Below are positions 1-8,138 of a DNA stretch of 17,828 nucleotides, piece by piece. Each line of letters starts with the position of its first letter. Positions within the stretch are counted from its first letter, which is position 1. Origin of the DNA: an uncultured Ruminococcus sp. (GTDB lineage Bacteria > Bacillota > Clostridia > Oscillospirales > Ruminococcaceae); the NCBI GenBank assembly GCA_937902395.1, contig CALGTV010000124.1, positions 1 to 17,828 on the forward strand, written 5' to 3'. The notes beneath the pieces are model-generated. The model did not search any database and was not told where the DNA came from. It worked only from the letters and a program-made list of their open reading frames with translations. The position numbers and the translations under genes are program-made.

Positions 1-52
<52 letters not shown>

Positions 53-76
53 ATTCTGTGTTTTTCAACGATAATT

Positions 77-105
77 ATTATACCACAGCTATACAGAAAT
101 GTCAA
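77..105 (-). promoter_or_regulatory. Consensus promoter of the tRNA-Gly gene
   Basis: On the minus strand, TTGACA (100-105) and TATAAT (77-82) are separated by exactly 17 bp. A TGG just before the -10 hexamer gives an extended -10. All twelve hexamer bases match the sigma-70/sigma-A consensus. Transcription should begin near position 70, about 18 nt before the mature tRNA 5' end. Such a strong promoter fits a stable RNA gene. Confidence 0.9.
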
Positions 106-302
106 GGGAGTTTTAAAATTTTGGCGATATGCACAATTTATATTTCCGTCAAGAAATAATTTTGCAGTATATTTTAAAGAAAACATTCATAAGAAAAAAT
201 TAAGAATTATATCCGACTTTTTTAAATAAGGGGTTGTATAATTTTTACATAGAGATATTAAAAAATATATCATTGTTTGTGAAGTGTTTTTCAAAAAAAC
301 TA

Positions 303-331
303 TTGACAAACACGCTTTAATGTGGTATCAT
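303..331 (+). promoter_or_regulatory. Promoter of the ABC transporter operon
   Basis: TTGACA (303-308) and TATCAT (326-331) are separated by 17 bp, with an extended -10 TGG at 323-325. One base of the -10 hexamer departs from consensus. Transcription would start near 338 and give a leader of about 357 nt before the TTG start at 695. No other plus-strand gene lies between, so this is the most likely promoter for the permease, adaptor and binding-protein genes. Confidence 0.75.
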
Positions 332-366
332 AATATCGTAGGAACTGTATTATTATATTTAGTACG

Positions 367-397
367 GTTTACAAAAAAACTTTCACAATTTGTAAAC
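367..397. promoter_or_regulatory. Inverted repeat in the leader, candidate operator
   Basis: GTTTACAAA (367-375) and TTTGTAAAC (389-397) are perfect 9-bp inverted arms with a 13-bp gap, so their centres are 22 bp apart, about two helical turns. The element lies 30-60 bp downstream of the predicted transcription start. That suits a repressor roadblock site or an RNA hairpin in the leader. In such AT-rich DNA chance is possible, but a 9-bp perfect match containing GC pairs is less likely to be noise. No regulator gene is in the window. Confidence 0.4.
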
Positions 398-694
398 TTA
401 TTGTTACAGATTATCACAAAAATTTTAAGTATTATTTTTTACAATCTATTTTATTTTTGCCTGAAAAATAAATCAAAACAGATTTTGGTGGTATTTAAAA
501 TTACCTTTAATATAGCCAAAAATCGCTTGTAATATGTTTTAAAAAACGACGATTTGAAAGCCTGAAAAAAGCCTTGAAAAACAGCTTGTTTTTGTTAAAA
601 TAAAAAAATTTCTAAAAGCTTCGTTTTTTTGGCGTTTTTAAAACACTTATTATATAGAGGGCAAAATTATAGATTCAAAAAGGAGATGTTGTAT

Positions 695-1573
695 TTGAAA
701 AAGCGCAAAGACCAATGCGGTCGGCGGGGAGAAAAAATATTCAGTAATATCTGCGTTATGCCAAGCCTTATCGGTGTACTGATATTCTTTCTTATACCAT
801 TTGGAATAGTTGTCTATTATTCTGTAATCAACAATCCCATTATGAATGATTTCGTGGGAATTGAAAACTATAAAAAGCTTATTGAGACGGTGGCTTTCAA
901 AAAAGCGACTGCAAATACAGTAACATTTTCCTGTATAGCCGTACCTCTTGCAGTAATTCTCTCATTGTGGTTCGCTGTACTGCTTGAAAGGAATATCCCG
1001 GGAAAAAGTCTGGTACGAACATTATTCCTCAGTCCCCTTATGGTTCCGACTGCATCGGTTGTACTGGTGTGGCAGGTTCTTTTCCACAACAATGGTACAC
1101 TGAATCAGATAATCGAAATGTTCGGCGGAAATTCAATCGACTGGCTGAAATCCTCATACGGACAAGTGGTTATAATTGTCATGTTCTTGTGGAAGAATAT
1201 GGGATATAATATGATACTTTTCATGTCAGCCCTTGCAGGAATTCCCCGTGATATCATCGAGGTTGCAAAGCTGGAGGGTGCAAGCGGCTGGTATCAGTTT
1301 GTACATATTAAATTAAGATATCTTTCACCTACTATTCTCTTTGTGCTGATACTTTCCCTTATAAACTCGTTCAAGATATTCCGCGAGGTATACCTCCTTA
1401 CAGGCGATTATCCCTACGAGCTGTATATGCTCCAGCACTTCATGAACAACACTTTCAACAGCCTTGATTACCAGAAGCTTTCAGCGGCGGCTGTACTGTT
1501 CTCTCTTGTAATGATAGTGATTATTGCCATACTCCTTGCTGTAGAAGACTATTTCGGGAAGGATGTGGAATAA
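695..1573 (+). CDS. CUT1-type sugar ABC transporter permease (MalF/UgpA-like)
   Basis: An integral membrane subunit of a carbohydrate-type ABC importer, about 292 residues, the usual size. I chose the TTG at 695 because AGGAG at 681-685 sits 9 nt upstream. An in-frame ATG at 629 has no ribosome site, and the ATG at 686 abuts the Shine-Dalgarno. Hydrophobic segments begin near residue 20 (SNICVMPSLIGVLIFFLIPF) and recur to the C-terminus, consistent with six TM helices. The cytoplasmic EAA loop near residues 189-208 reads EVAKLEGASGWYQF, a variant of EAAxxDGA that contacts the ATPase. The stop overlaps the next gene's ATG (TAATG), so the two permeases are translationally coupled and probably form a heterodimer. 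The substrate cannot be read from the sequence; sugar is inferred from the family. Confidence 0.9.
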   Translation: MKKRKDQCGRRGEKIFSNICVMPSLIGVLIFFLIPFGIVVYYSVINNPIMNDFVGIENYKKLIETVAFKKATANTVTFSCIAVPLAVILSLWFAVLLERNIPGKSLVRTLFLSPLMVPTASVVLVWQVLFHNNGTLNQIIEMFGGNSIDWLKSSYGQVVIIVMFLWKNMGYNMILFMSALAGIPRDIIEVAKLEGASGWYQFVHIKLRYLSPTILFVLILSLINSFKIFREVYLLTGDYPYELYMLQHFMNNTFNSLDYQKLSAAAVLFSLVMIVIIAILLAVEDYFGKDVE

Positions 1574-2463
1574 TGAATATAAAAAGAAAAGAAAAGTTTC
1601 TGAACATTGCCGTTATGATATTTGCATTTATTGCGGCACTGATGTTCGTAATGCCCACAGTGCTGACAATTGCCAATTCCTTTATGACATCGTCGGAGAT
1701 TTCCGCAAACTACGGTGTTATGCTGGAAAATATGACAGAAGATAAAAAGACTTATATATCGGAGAATCTCAATCTGAAATTTATTCCCGATAAGGTTACA
1801 TTTGACCAGTACAGAGATGTACTGCTGAAAAATCCCGATTATCTGCTGAAATTCTGGAATTCAGTTGCGCTGACAGTTCCAATAACAGTATTCCAGATGA
1901 TACTTGCAATAATCACTTCATACGGATTTTCAAGATATCCCAACAAATTCAAGAGTATCATATTCTTTGCCTATATCATACTTATGATAATGCCCTATCA
2001 GGTAACACTTGTACCAAACTTTCTTGTTGCGGAAAAGTTCAATATTCTCGATACAAGGTGGGCGATAATCCTGCCGGGAATATTCTCACCGTTCAGCGTT
2101 TTCCTGCTTAGCAAGGTAATGCGGCGAATCCCTGTCTCTTACGTTGAGGCGGCAAAGCTTGACGGCGCAAACGAATTTCAGATACTTACAAAGATACATA
2201 TGCCGCTGTGCAAAGGCGCAATTGTATCAATTGCAATGCTTGTATTCATTGACTACTGGAACATGGTTGAACAGCCTCTCGTACTTATGAAAGACAGCGC
2301 AATGCACCCCCTGTCCGTATTCCTCTCACAGATTAATACGGGAGATATCGGACTTGCCTTTGCGGTAGGTACGGTATATATGGTGCCGACAATACTCATG
2401 TTCCTCTATGGCGAAGATTATCTCATAGAAGGTATCACCTATTCAGGCGGTATAAAGGGATAA
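1573..2463 (+). CDS. CUT1-type sugar ABC transporter permease (MalG/UgpE-like)
   Basis: Second permease subunit, 296 residues. It starts at the ATG sharing one base with the upstream TAA stop; GGGAAGGA at about 1557-1563 is the likely ribosome site. The first TM helix is near residues 11-35. A soluble stretch of some 60 residues follows (about 40-95), then further TM helices. The EAA motif is clear at residue 192 (EAAKLDGANEFQILTKIHMP), matching the MalG-type consensus for docking an ATPase. The gene ends 53 nt before the adaptor gene with no terminator between. No nucleotide-binding subunit is encoded here. Many Firmicutes CUT1 importers use a shared MsmX/UgpC-type ATPase encoded elsewhere, which I infer for this system. 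Confidence 0.92.
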   Translation: MNIKRKEKFLNIAVMIFAFIAALMFVMPTVLTIANSFMTSSEISANYGVMLENMTEDKKTYISENLNLKFIPDKVTFDQYRDVLLKNPDYLLKFWNSVALTVPITVFQMILAIITSYGFSRYPNKFKSIIFFAYIILMIMPYQVTLVPNFLVAEKFNILDTRWAIILPGIFSPFSVFLLSKVMRRIPVSYVEAAKLDGANEFQILTKIHMPLCKGAIVSIAMLVFIDYWNMVEQPLVLMKDSAMHPLSVFLSQINTGDIGLAFAVGTVYMVPTILMFLYGEDYLIEGITYSGGIKG

Positions 2464-2516
2464 GCGTTAGAGAACCCCATTAATAATTTCAAAAATAATG
2501 AAAGGATACAGTTAAT

Positions 2517-4313
2517 ATGGCTGATGCAAAAGAAATCAAAGATCCCAAAGATATAAAGGGCGATAAGGAAGATTACGACCCCCGCAGAAAGCGCGAGGTT
2601 ATCAAAACCATACTTATTATATTCCTTGCAGGACTTCTTGTACTTACATTTTTCTCAAATACAATTATGAACAAGTCACTTTCCCAGATTACTACAGAGC
2701 GTACAACCAGCGGAAAGCTGACAGAAAGAATACGCGGAAGCGGTATGGTTATGTCAAATCAGAGCTATGGCGTAACAGTTGACGGAAATAAAGTCATTGA
2801 CACAATTATGGTTAAAACAGGTCAGGAGGTTGAAAAGGGCGATGTGCTCATGACAGTGGGTACAGGCGAAAGTGAGGCACTCAATGCCGCTGTAGAAGCC
2901 CTTGAAACTCTTGAACTTGAATATAACAAGGCGCTCCTTGCTCCCGGAGCAGATTATACTGCTGAAAATCAGGCTATAAAAAATGCCCGTGAGGATTTGG
3001 CTGAGGCTATCAGAAAAAGAGATGATGCCGCCGCTAATCAGGGAAATATTCAGGCTGAAAAGGATTCCTACAAGGAAAACAAATCACAGCTCAGCTACTA
3101 TACAAAACAGCAGACAAAGCTTACCGCTATAATCTCCGCCATTGATATGGACGATTATATGAGCGCTCCTGCTGAGTATTCGGGAGAGCTTATAAGCCTT
3201 AAATCTGACGCGGAGGACGCTGAAAAGATATATCAGGAAAAGCTTGCGGTATATACTGCAATATTCGGCGCTTCCAAGGAGGAAGAAACAGAGGACGAAA
3301 CAGAGGAAGAATCCACAGATACTGCTCCTGCCGCTGTTTCACCTGATGAAATTTCAGCCGCAAAAACAGCTATGGAAGAAGCTGAAACTGCAAGAAATGC
3401 CGCTTCTGACGCTTACGAAACAAGAAAAACCGAACTGAGAAGCGAATATTCCACACAGCTTGCAGAGGCAGAAAGCAATATCGAATACTACACTGCACTT
3501 ATTGAAGAATACGAATCAGGCATGAGCGGCGAAGGAATGACTCTTGAAATGCTCAATGAGGACGTAAAGGCTAAACAGCGCGCTCTTGAGGACCTTATTG
3601 CACAGCTTGACAAAACTCAGAAAGACAACGCAAATCAGGATAAGCTTGAAAGTCTTGACCTTGCCGCTATGAAAAAGAATATCGATAAGGCAAAGGAAAA
3701 GGTTGAAAAGCTGAAGAAGGAAAACGAAACAACTGAGATTATCTCAAAATACAGCGGTGTTGTAAGCTCTGTAAATGCCAAGGCAGGAGATGAGACTATT
3801 CCCGATATGGAAATTATTACAATTGATATTTCCTCCGAGGGCTATACAGTTGAAATTGTTGTCGAGGGCGAAAAGACAAAGAAAATCAAAAAAGGCGTTG
3901 CCGCTGAGGTTCTCAACAACTGGAGCGGAAATGTTGAAGCAGTCCTCACAAATATTAAGAACGATACAACACCCAATTCCAAGAATCGTATACTCGTTTT
4001 CACTGTAACAGGTGATGTTGAATCAAATACAAACCTTGACCTTTCAATTCCCTGCGGAAGCGGAAACTATGACACTATAGTTCCAAAAAGCTCTGTATAC
4101 AGCGATAACAAGGGTTCATTCGTGCTTACAGTTCAGTCAAAGAGCTCACCTCTTGGCAACCGTTACTATGCACAGCGCGTGCCCGTTGAGGTTATTGCAT
4201 CAGATGAAATGTCAAGTGCCGTAAGCGGCAGTATAAACTATGGCGATTATGTTATTATCGCCGCAAGCAAGCCGGTTTCTCCCGGAGATCAGGTTCGTAT
4301 GAAAGACGAATAA
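2517..4313 (+). CDS. HlyD/MacA-like membrane-fusion (periplasmic adaptor) protein
   Basis: 598 residues; ATG start with AAAGGA at 2501-2506. The architecture is that of a membrane-fusion protein. It has a charged cytoplasmic N-terminus (1-28), one TM anchor (about 29-48) and a first half lipoyl/barrel region (about 70-115, with VKTGQEVEKGDVL). A long Glu/Lys/Ala-rich coiled-coil hairpin covers about 120-410, then a second half lipoyl motif (SKYSGVVSSVNAKAGDETI) and a beta-barrel C-terminal region. An acidic Glu/Thr-rich stretch (about residues 254-270) sits in the coiled coil. In Gram-positives such proteins accompany MacB/FtsX-type exporters. Here it sits between importer permeases and a substrate-binding protein, which is unusual. 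The next gene, 12 nt downstream, has a MacB-like domain, so the two products probably work together outside the membrane. Confidence 0.85.
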   Translation: MADAKEIKDPKDIKGDKEDYDPRRKREVIKTILIIFLAGLLVLTFFSNTIMNKSLSQITTERTTSGKLTERIRGSGMVMSNQSYGVTVDGNKVIDTIMVKTGQEVEKGDVLMTVGTGESEALNAAVEALETLELEYNKALLAPGADYTAENQAIKNAREDLAEAIRKRDDAAANQGNIQAEKDSYKENKSQLSYYTKQQTKLTAIISAIDMDDYMSAPAEYSGELISLKSDAEDAEKIYQEKLAVYTAIFGASKEEETEDETEEESTDTAPAAVSPDEISAAKTAMEEAETARNAASDAYETRKTELRSEYSTQLAEAESNIEYYTALIEEYESGMSGEGMTLEMLNEDVKAKQRALEDLIAQLDKTQKDNANQDKLESLDLAAMKKNIDKAKEKVEKLKKENETTEIISKYSGVVSSVNAKAGDETIPDMEIITIDISSEGYTVEIVVEGEKTKKIKKGVAAEVLNNWSGNVEAVLTNIKNDTTPNSKNRILVFTVTGDVESNTNLDLSIPCGSGNYDTIVPKSSVYSDNKGSFVLTVQSKSSPLGNRYYAQRVPVEVIASDEMSSAVSGSINYGDYVIIAASKPVSPGDQVRMKDE

Positions 4314-4325
4314 GGCGGTGGGCTG

Positions 4326-5462
4326 ATGAAAATCAAAAAGGTTTTAATTGCCGCCCTTGCAGCCGCTAACGTCGTCTCTATAGGAGCGTGGGGGATTCTC
4401 ACCGCTGTGGGAAGCTCTGGGGCTCATTCCCAAAGCGGCAACTATGCCGCACAGCGTTGGGATTCCGAGGGCGGACATACTCAGCTCAGTTGTTTCTTCA
4501 CGGAAGATTCGGGATTCAATACCGATTCCGTGCCATTTATAAAACAGTCGCTTACAGATAAGCTGAAAAATGTGGGAATTGTTGCCGAAAACGGACAAAA
4601 GCTGATTCCCGAAGCCTACAGCGCAGAGGCAGGACAAATGTCCATACGCTGTGACAGGACAGGGCGCTCCGAGGCATTGGTTACGGCTGTGGGAGGAGAT
4701 TTCTTCCTGTTCCGTGATTTCAAGCTTCTTGACGGCTCATTCTTTTCCGACGATGACTTAATGCAGGACGGCGCGGTTATTGACAGAAATCTTGCGTGGG
4801 AGCTTTACGGCTCTGAGGATATCGCAGGAATGAATATCTACATCAACGGCGTGAAATTCTATATTTCGGGCGTAATACAGCTTCCCGATACAAAGCAGGA
4901 GAAAAAGACAGCAGGAGATTTTTCCCGCGCCTACATCTCCTATGACGGTCTGGAGCTTATCAAAGGCAGTGCGTATGAGGAGAGTGACAATTCTCTGAAA
5001 AAAGTCAGCTGCTATGAGTGTATTGTTCCGAATCCTGTTGAAAATTTCGCATACAACGCACTTAACGAATATTTCGGCGGAGGCTATAGCTATTCAAGCG
5101 CTCTTGTGAATAATACGGAGCGATTTGAACCCTCAAAGCTTGCAAAGAAGTACAAAAAGCTGTCGGAATATGCCATATCTGATAAGCCTATGGTATATCC
5201 CTACTGGGAAAATGCTTCCCGTATAACAGAATTCAGACTTGCAGGAGTATACTACTTCCGCAGGCTGACATATATCATTCCAATACTGACATTATTATTC
5301 CTGATTGCTGTCGGCTGGCGTGCCGGAGGCAGACTCAGAAAAAAAGTGACATCAAAATTAGGGGATAGTGTAACAAAAGTCCTCTACAGACGGAGTATAT
5401 TAAGGGAACAGAAAAAAGAACAAAAGGAACAGCAGAAAAATTCAAAACAATTCAAGGAATGA
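4326..5462 (+). CDS. Two-TM protein with MacB-like extracellular core domain (no FtsX transport helices)
   Basis: 378 residues; ATG at 4326 preceded by a GGTGG-type ribosome site, 12 nt after the adaptor stop. The N-terminal TM or signal-anchor lies at about residues 5-28. The extracellular part resembles the MacB periplasmic core domain: VTAVGGDFFLFRDFKLLDGS, then a GAVIDRNLAWELYGSEDIAG-type stretch and INGVKFYISGVIQ. This matches the family pattern of 'Gdff..f...ll.Gr.f...d', 'vvi...lA..lfG.e...G' and 'i.g..f.V.Gv'. A second TM lies near residues 317-335, followed by a basic, Gln/Lys-rich cytoplasmic tail. A normal MacB has an ATPase domain and four TM helices; both the ATPase and the remaining FtsX helices are absent. 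It may be a non-transporting partner of the adjacent adaptor. The fold assignment is from motif pattern only. Confidence 0.7.
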   Translation: MKIKKVLIAALAAANVVSIGAWGILTAVGSSGAHSQSGNYAAQRWDSEGGHTQLSCFFTEDSGFNTDSVPFIKQSLTDKLKNVGIVAENGQKLIPEAYSAEAGQMSIRCDRTGRSEALVTAVGGDFFLFRDFKLLDGSFFSDDDLMQDGAVIDRNLAWELYGSEDIAGMNIYINGVKFYISGVIQLPDTKQEKKTAGDFSRAYISYDGLELIKGSAYEESDNSLKKVSCYECIVPNPVENFAYNALNEYFGGGYSYSSALVNNTERFEPSKLAKKYKKLSEYAISDKPMVYPYWENASRITEFRLAGVYYFRRLTYIIPILTLLFLIAVGWRAGGRLRKKVTSKLGDSVTKVLYRRSILREQKKEQKEQQKNSKQFKE

Positions 5463-5498
5463 CATACTAATAATTATATTTTTAAGGAGAAAATTAAA

Positions 5499-7922
5499 AT
5501 GAACAAATTAAAAAGAGTACTTGCAGGCGCTATGGCATTAACATGCATGATTTCAGCTGTATCATGCGGCGAAAAAAAGGAAAGCAGCAAGAAAGATACA
5601 AATTCTGCACAGGTACAGGAGATGATGGAGAAATCATATAAGGCTATCGAACTTGATGCAGAGTTTCCCTTTACAGAAGTGCGCTCCATTACACCTGTCG
5701 GAGATACAGGAAAGATTCTTGCTTCCGGCTATGTTGATACTGACGGTATGTTTACTCAAAAGGCATTTATTACAGATTCCGAATTTCTCACCTTTGAGGA
5801 AATTAACCTTGGTTTCGACAATAGTGCAAACATTACCCCCGATATTAAATTCGTAGTTACAAACAGCGGAAGTATTTTCGCAATTGCTACTGTTATAGAT
5901 TACGGCGATTTTGAATTGCCTGATTATAACGACCCTGACTTTGACTACGAAAACTTTGATTTCGAGGCAATGGAAGAGGCTGCAACAGTTACAAATACAA
6001 TTTATACTCTCGATGAGACAGGTGCAGTAATCACTCAGAACGAAGTAAAGGGACTTGAAAAATACGCAGATGAAGAATTCAGCCCCAACGGTCAGGTTCA
6101 TATCAGTGAGTGCTTCCCCATAGGCGCAGATAATGTAGGATGTTCTATCAGCACTTCAAATGGTATGACATATATTACAATTGATGCTGAGGGAAATGTT
6201 TCAGAACCTCTTGATTTCGGCGATGAGGATTATATCTATCCTTACGGAACAGATACAAACGGCAACTTTGTATTTGTTACATATGACGGTTCAAAAAATG
6301 TGTTAAAGACCTTTGACGCTGCAACAATGGCAATATCTCCTGATGTTGTTGAATTCGAAGATAGTATTCCTTATTTCAATACTATAATCACAGGTTCAGG
6401 TGATTACAGAGTATATCTTTCAAGTTCCACTTCCCTTTACGGCTTAAAGGAGGACGGCACTCTTGACGAGATTATCAACTGGGTAGATTCCGACCTTACA
6501 GGCGATTATATCACAGGTATGCTTCCTGTTGAAAACGGCGAATTTATTATTACAGAAAACAACTGGACAGACGGCTCTATGAATCTCTATCGCCTTACAA
6601 AGCGTGACGCTTCAGAGATTGAAAATGTACAGCTTATCAACATGGTTGTTGAATACGGCGACCAGGACATACTTGAACGAGTAAAAGATTTCAACAAGAC
6701 AAACAGCGAATATCGTATAAAGGTAGAGGATTACAACCAATACTATGAATGGGACGAAGAAAAACAGACATCTTTGAACACTCCCGATAAGCAGCTGAAA
6801 CAGGACCTTGCAACAGGAAAAGATGTAGATATCATTTGTATGTCAGGTTCATCATCAATTTTCAGCAATCTCTCAAGAAAAAATGCACTTGTTGACCTTT
6901 ATCAGTTCCTTGACAGCGATGAAGAACTTTCAAGAGATGCTTTTGTTCCCTCAGTTCTTGCAGCAGGCGAACATGACGGTAAGCTTACAACTTTATCTCC
7001 CACATTCTATATCAACACTCTTGCCTGCAAAACAAAATATTTTGACAAGCAGAACTGGACAGTTGATGAATTTATCGAGACCTGCAACAACCTCCCCGAA
7101 GGTATGAAGCCTTTCTCAATGGGCAATTCAAAGCAAGATATGTTCGGCAGATTCATTTATGGAAGCAACGATTTCATCAATTACGATGAAGCAACCTGCA
7201 ACTTTAATTCTCCCGAATTTATAAAGATTCTGGAATTCTGCAATCAGTTTGATAATCCCGGCGAGGGCGATGAAATTGACTGGGAGAACGCTACAGATGA
7301 AGAAATGAACGCATACTGGGAAGAATCTGAGGTTGCTCTCCGCAATGATAAGGCGCTCCTTTCCGAATTATATATGTCTAATTTCAGAGATTATGCCCGT
7401 GCAAAACAGGCTGAATTCGGCGATGATATTACTCTTGTAGGAAATCCCTCTGCTGACGGAACAGGCGCAAGAATGTACACCTCAATGTCATATGCTATTC
7501 TTGAAACTTCCGATTGTAAGGACGTTTGCTGGGATATCATCAAGGATGTATTCAGTGAAGAGAATCAGACTTCCGAATATATGTATGAATTCCCTGCTAC
7601 CAAGACAGCACTTAATAAATTGCTTGATGAATCAATGGAAAAGCCATACTACACTGACGAAAATGGCAAAAAGCATGAGTATGACGACACCTACTACATG
7701 GGCGGCGAGGAAATAACAGTAAAGCCTCTTACACAGGAGGAAAGAGACTTTATGGAAGAATATATCAGCAATGTAAAGCCCGGTGCATATTACTACGATG
7801 ATGATATTGACAGCATAGTAATGGAAGAAATTGAAGCATACTTCAAGGGTGACAAAACAGCAGAGGCAGCAGCTGAGACAATCCAGAACCGCGTATCTAT
7901 CCTTATAAGCGAACAGTCCTGA
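5499..7922 (+). CDS. Lipoprotein: N-terminal beta-rich domain fused to family 1 extracellular solute-binding protein
   Basis: 807 residues; ATG with AAGGAGA at 5484-5490. A lipoprotein signal peptide ends in AVSC with the lipidated Cys at residue 23, followed by a Lys/Ser linker, so it is anchored on the outer face of the membrane. Residues about 40-385 are beta-rich with repeated blade-like segments (for example YVDTDGMFTQKAFI and TYITIDAEGNVSEPLDFG), suggesting a propeller-like domain. A run very rich in Asp, Glu, Phe and Tyr interrupts it near residues 141-160. Residues about 390-805 are a typical CUT1 binding protein, starting with VVEYGDQDILERVKDFNKTN and ending with EAAAETIQNRVSILISEQS-like helices. 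A normal CUT1 binding protein has about 420-450 residues, so this one is nearly doubled. It should deliver ligand to the two upstream permeases. Confidence 0.88.
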   Translation: MNKLKRVLAGAMALTCMISAVSCGEKKESSKKDTNSAQVQEMMEKSYKAIELDAEFPFTEVRSITPVGDTGKILASGYVDTDGMFTQKAFITDSEFLTFEEINLGFDNSANITPDIKFVVTNSGSIFAIATVIDYGDFELPDYNDPDFDYENFDFEAMEEAATVTNTIYTLDETGAVITQNEVKGLEKYADEEFSPNGQVHISECFPIGADNVGCSISTSNGMTYITIDAEGNVSEPLDFGDEDYIYPYGTDTNGNFVFVTYDGSKNVLKTFDAATMAISPDVVEFEDSIPYFNTIITGSGDYRVYLSSSTSLYGLKEDGTLDEIINWVDSDLTGDYITGMLPVENGEFIITENNWTDGSMNLYRLTKRDASEIENVQLINMVVEYGDQDILERVKDFNKTNSEYRIKVEDYNQYYEWDEEKQTSLNTPDKQLKQDLATGKDVDIICMSGSSSIFSNLSRKNALVDLYQFLDSDEELSRDAFVPSVLAAGEHDGKLTTLSPTFYINTLACKTKYFDKQNWTVDEFIETCNNLPEGMKPFSMGNSKQDMFGRFIYGSNDFINYDEATCNFNSPEFIKILEFCNQFDNPGEGDEIDWENATDEEMNAYWEESEVALRNDKALLSELYMSNFRDYARAKQAEFGDDITLVGNPSADGTGARMYTSMSYAILETSDCKDVCWDIIKDVFSEENQTSEYMYEFPATKTALNKLLDESMEKPYYTDENGKKHEYDDTYYMGGEEITVKPLTQEERDFMEEYISNVKPGAYYYDDDIDSIVMEEIEAYFKGDKTAEAAAETIQNRVSILISEQS

Positions 7923-7943
7923 TAACAGGTTAAGTTCTATATC

Positions 7944-8058
7944 GACAGCTTGAATTGACATTTTAATCAGACATCTTGTTCAGACATTTTATTGAGACAT
8001 CTTGTATGACATTTTTAACTGACATTTATATCCGACAGCCTGCGCGACAATAAAGCGG
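7944..8058. repeat. 13-bp-period tandem array, consensus GACATYTTNNNNN
   Basis: GACA recurs at 7944, 7957, 7970, 7983, 7996, 8008, 8021, 8034 and 8046, giving spacings of 13, 13, 13, 13, 12, 13, 13 and 12 bp. The best units are GACATTTTAATCA, GACATCTTGTTCA, GACATTTTATTGA, GACATCTTGTAT and GACATTTTTAACT. Units 2-5 alternate TTTTA and TCTTG after GACA, suggesting a 26-bp higher-order unit. The array begins 22 bp after the binding-protein stop codon, and its last weak unit runs into a hairpin at 8057. It lies in the transcribed 3' flank. Confidence 0.8.
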
Positions 8059-8119
8059 CTTCGGGTTTATCCCGAAGCCTGACATAACAATTATTACTTA
8101 TGAAAACTTCTACAAACAT
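8015..8119 (-). CDS. Possible 34-residue small ORF behind a perfect Shine-Dalgarno
   Basis: On the minus strand, AAGGAGGTGG (8125-8134) precedes ATG at 8117-8119, with an 8-nt gap from AGGAGG. This is better than the ribosome sites of most genes in the window. The 34-codon frame begins MFVEVFISNNCYVRL and stops at 8015. It runs antisense through the hairpin at 8057-8079 and the end of the 13-bp array, so its composition is not clearly protein-like. It has only a weakly hydrophobic N-terminus and is not a clear toxin. I see no promoter close upstream; it could only be read from the dockerin operon transcript. The same bases on the plus strand read CCACCTCCTT, like the 16S rRNA 3' tail. Confidence 0.2.
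   Translation of the reverse strand: MFVEVFISNNCYVRLRDKPEAALLSRRLSDINVS
8057..8079 (+). terminator. GC-rich hairpin without U-tract after the binding-protein gene
   Basis: GGCTTCGGG (8057-8065) pairs with CCCGAAGCC (8071-8079), giving a 9-bp stem with a five-base TTTAT loop. It is followed by TGACATAACA rather than a T-run, so it may be a transcript-stabilising 3' hairpin or a weak terminator. The real terminator is probably the one at 8139-8175. Confidence 0.45.
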
Positions 8120-8138
8120 ATACTCCACCTCCTTATGA

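Larger units (their letters stand above)
53..694. other. AT-rich divergent intergenic region and long 5' leader
   Basis: About 640 bases separate the tRNA from the first permease gene. The region holds the tRNA promoter, a plus-strand promoter (303-331) and a 9-bp inverted repeat (367-397). A leader of roughly 350 nt precedes the first start codon. The rest is very AT-rich with poly-A and poly-T runs. I see no recognisable riboswitch core, T-box or protein-coding signature. An A/T-only type hairpin (AAAAACA, 577-583, with TGTTTTT, 587-593) is too AT-rich to call a terminator. A weak second promoter could lie at 629-656 (TTGGCG, 16 bp, TATATA). Confidence 0.6.

Noticed and set aside
629..694. 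Upstream ATG start for the first permease
   Set aside because: No ribosome site precedes it, and the extra 22 residues are not permease-like; the TTG at 695 has AGGAG at the right distance.
5634..6101. 155-codon minus-strand frame inside the binding-protein gene
   Set aside because: It is antisense to a well-supported gene, has no ribosome site and resembles no protein family I know.
7944..8058. CRISPR array
   Set aside because: The units are 13 bp with no unique spacers of 30 bases or so, no long conserved repeat and no cas genes.
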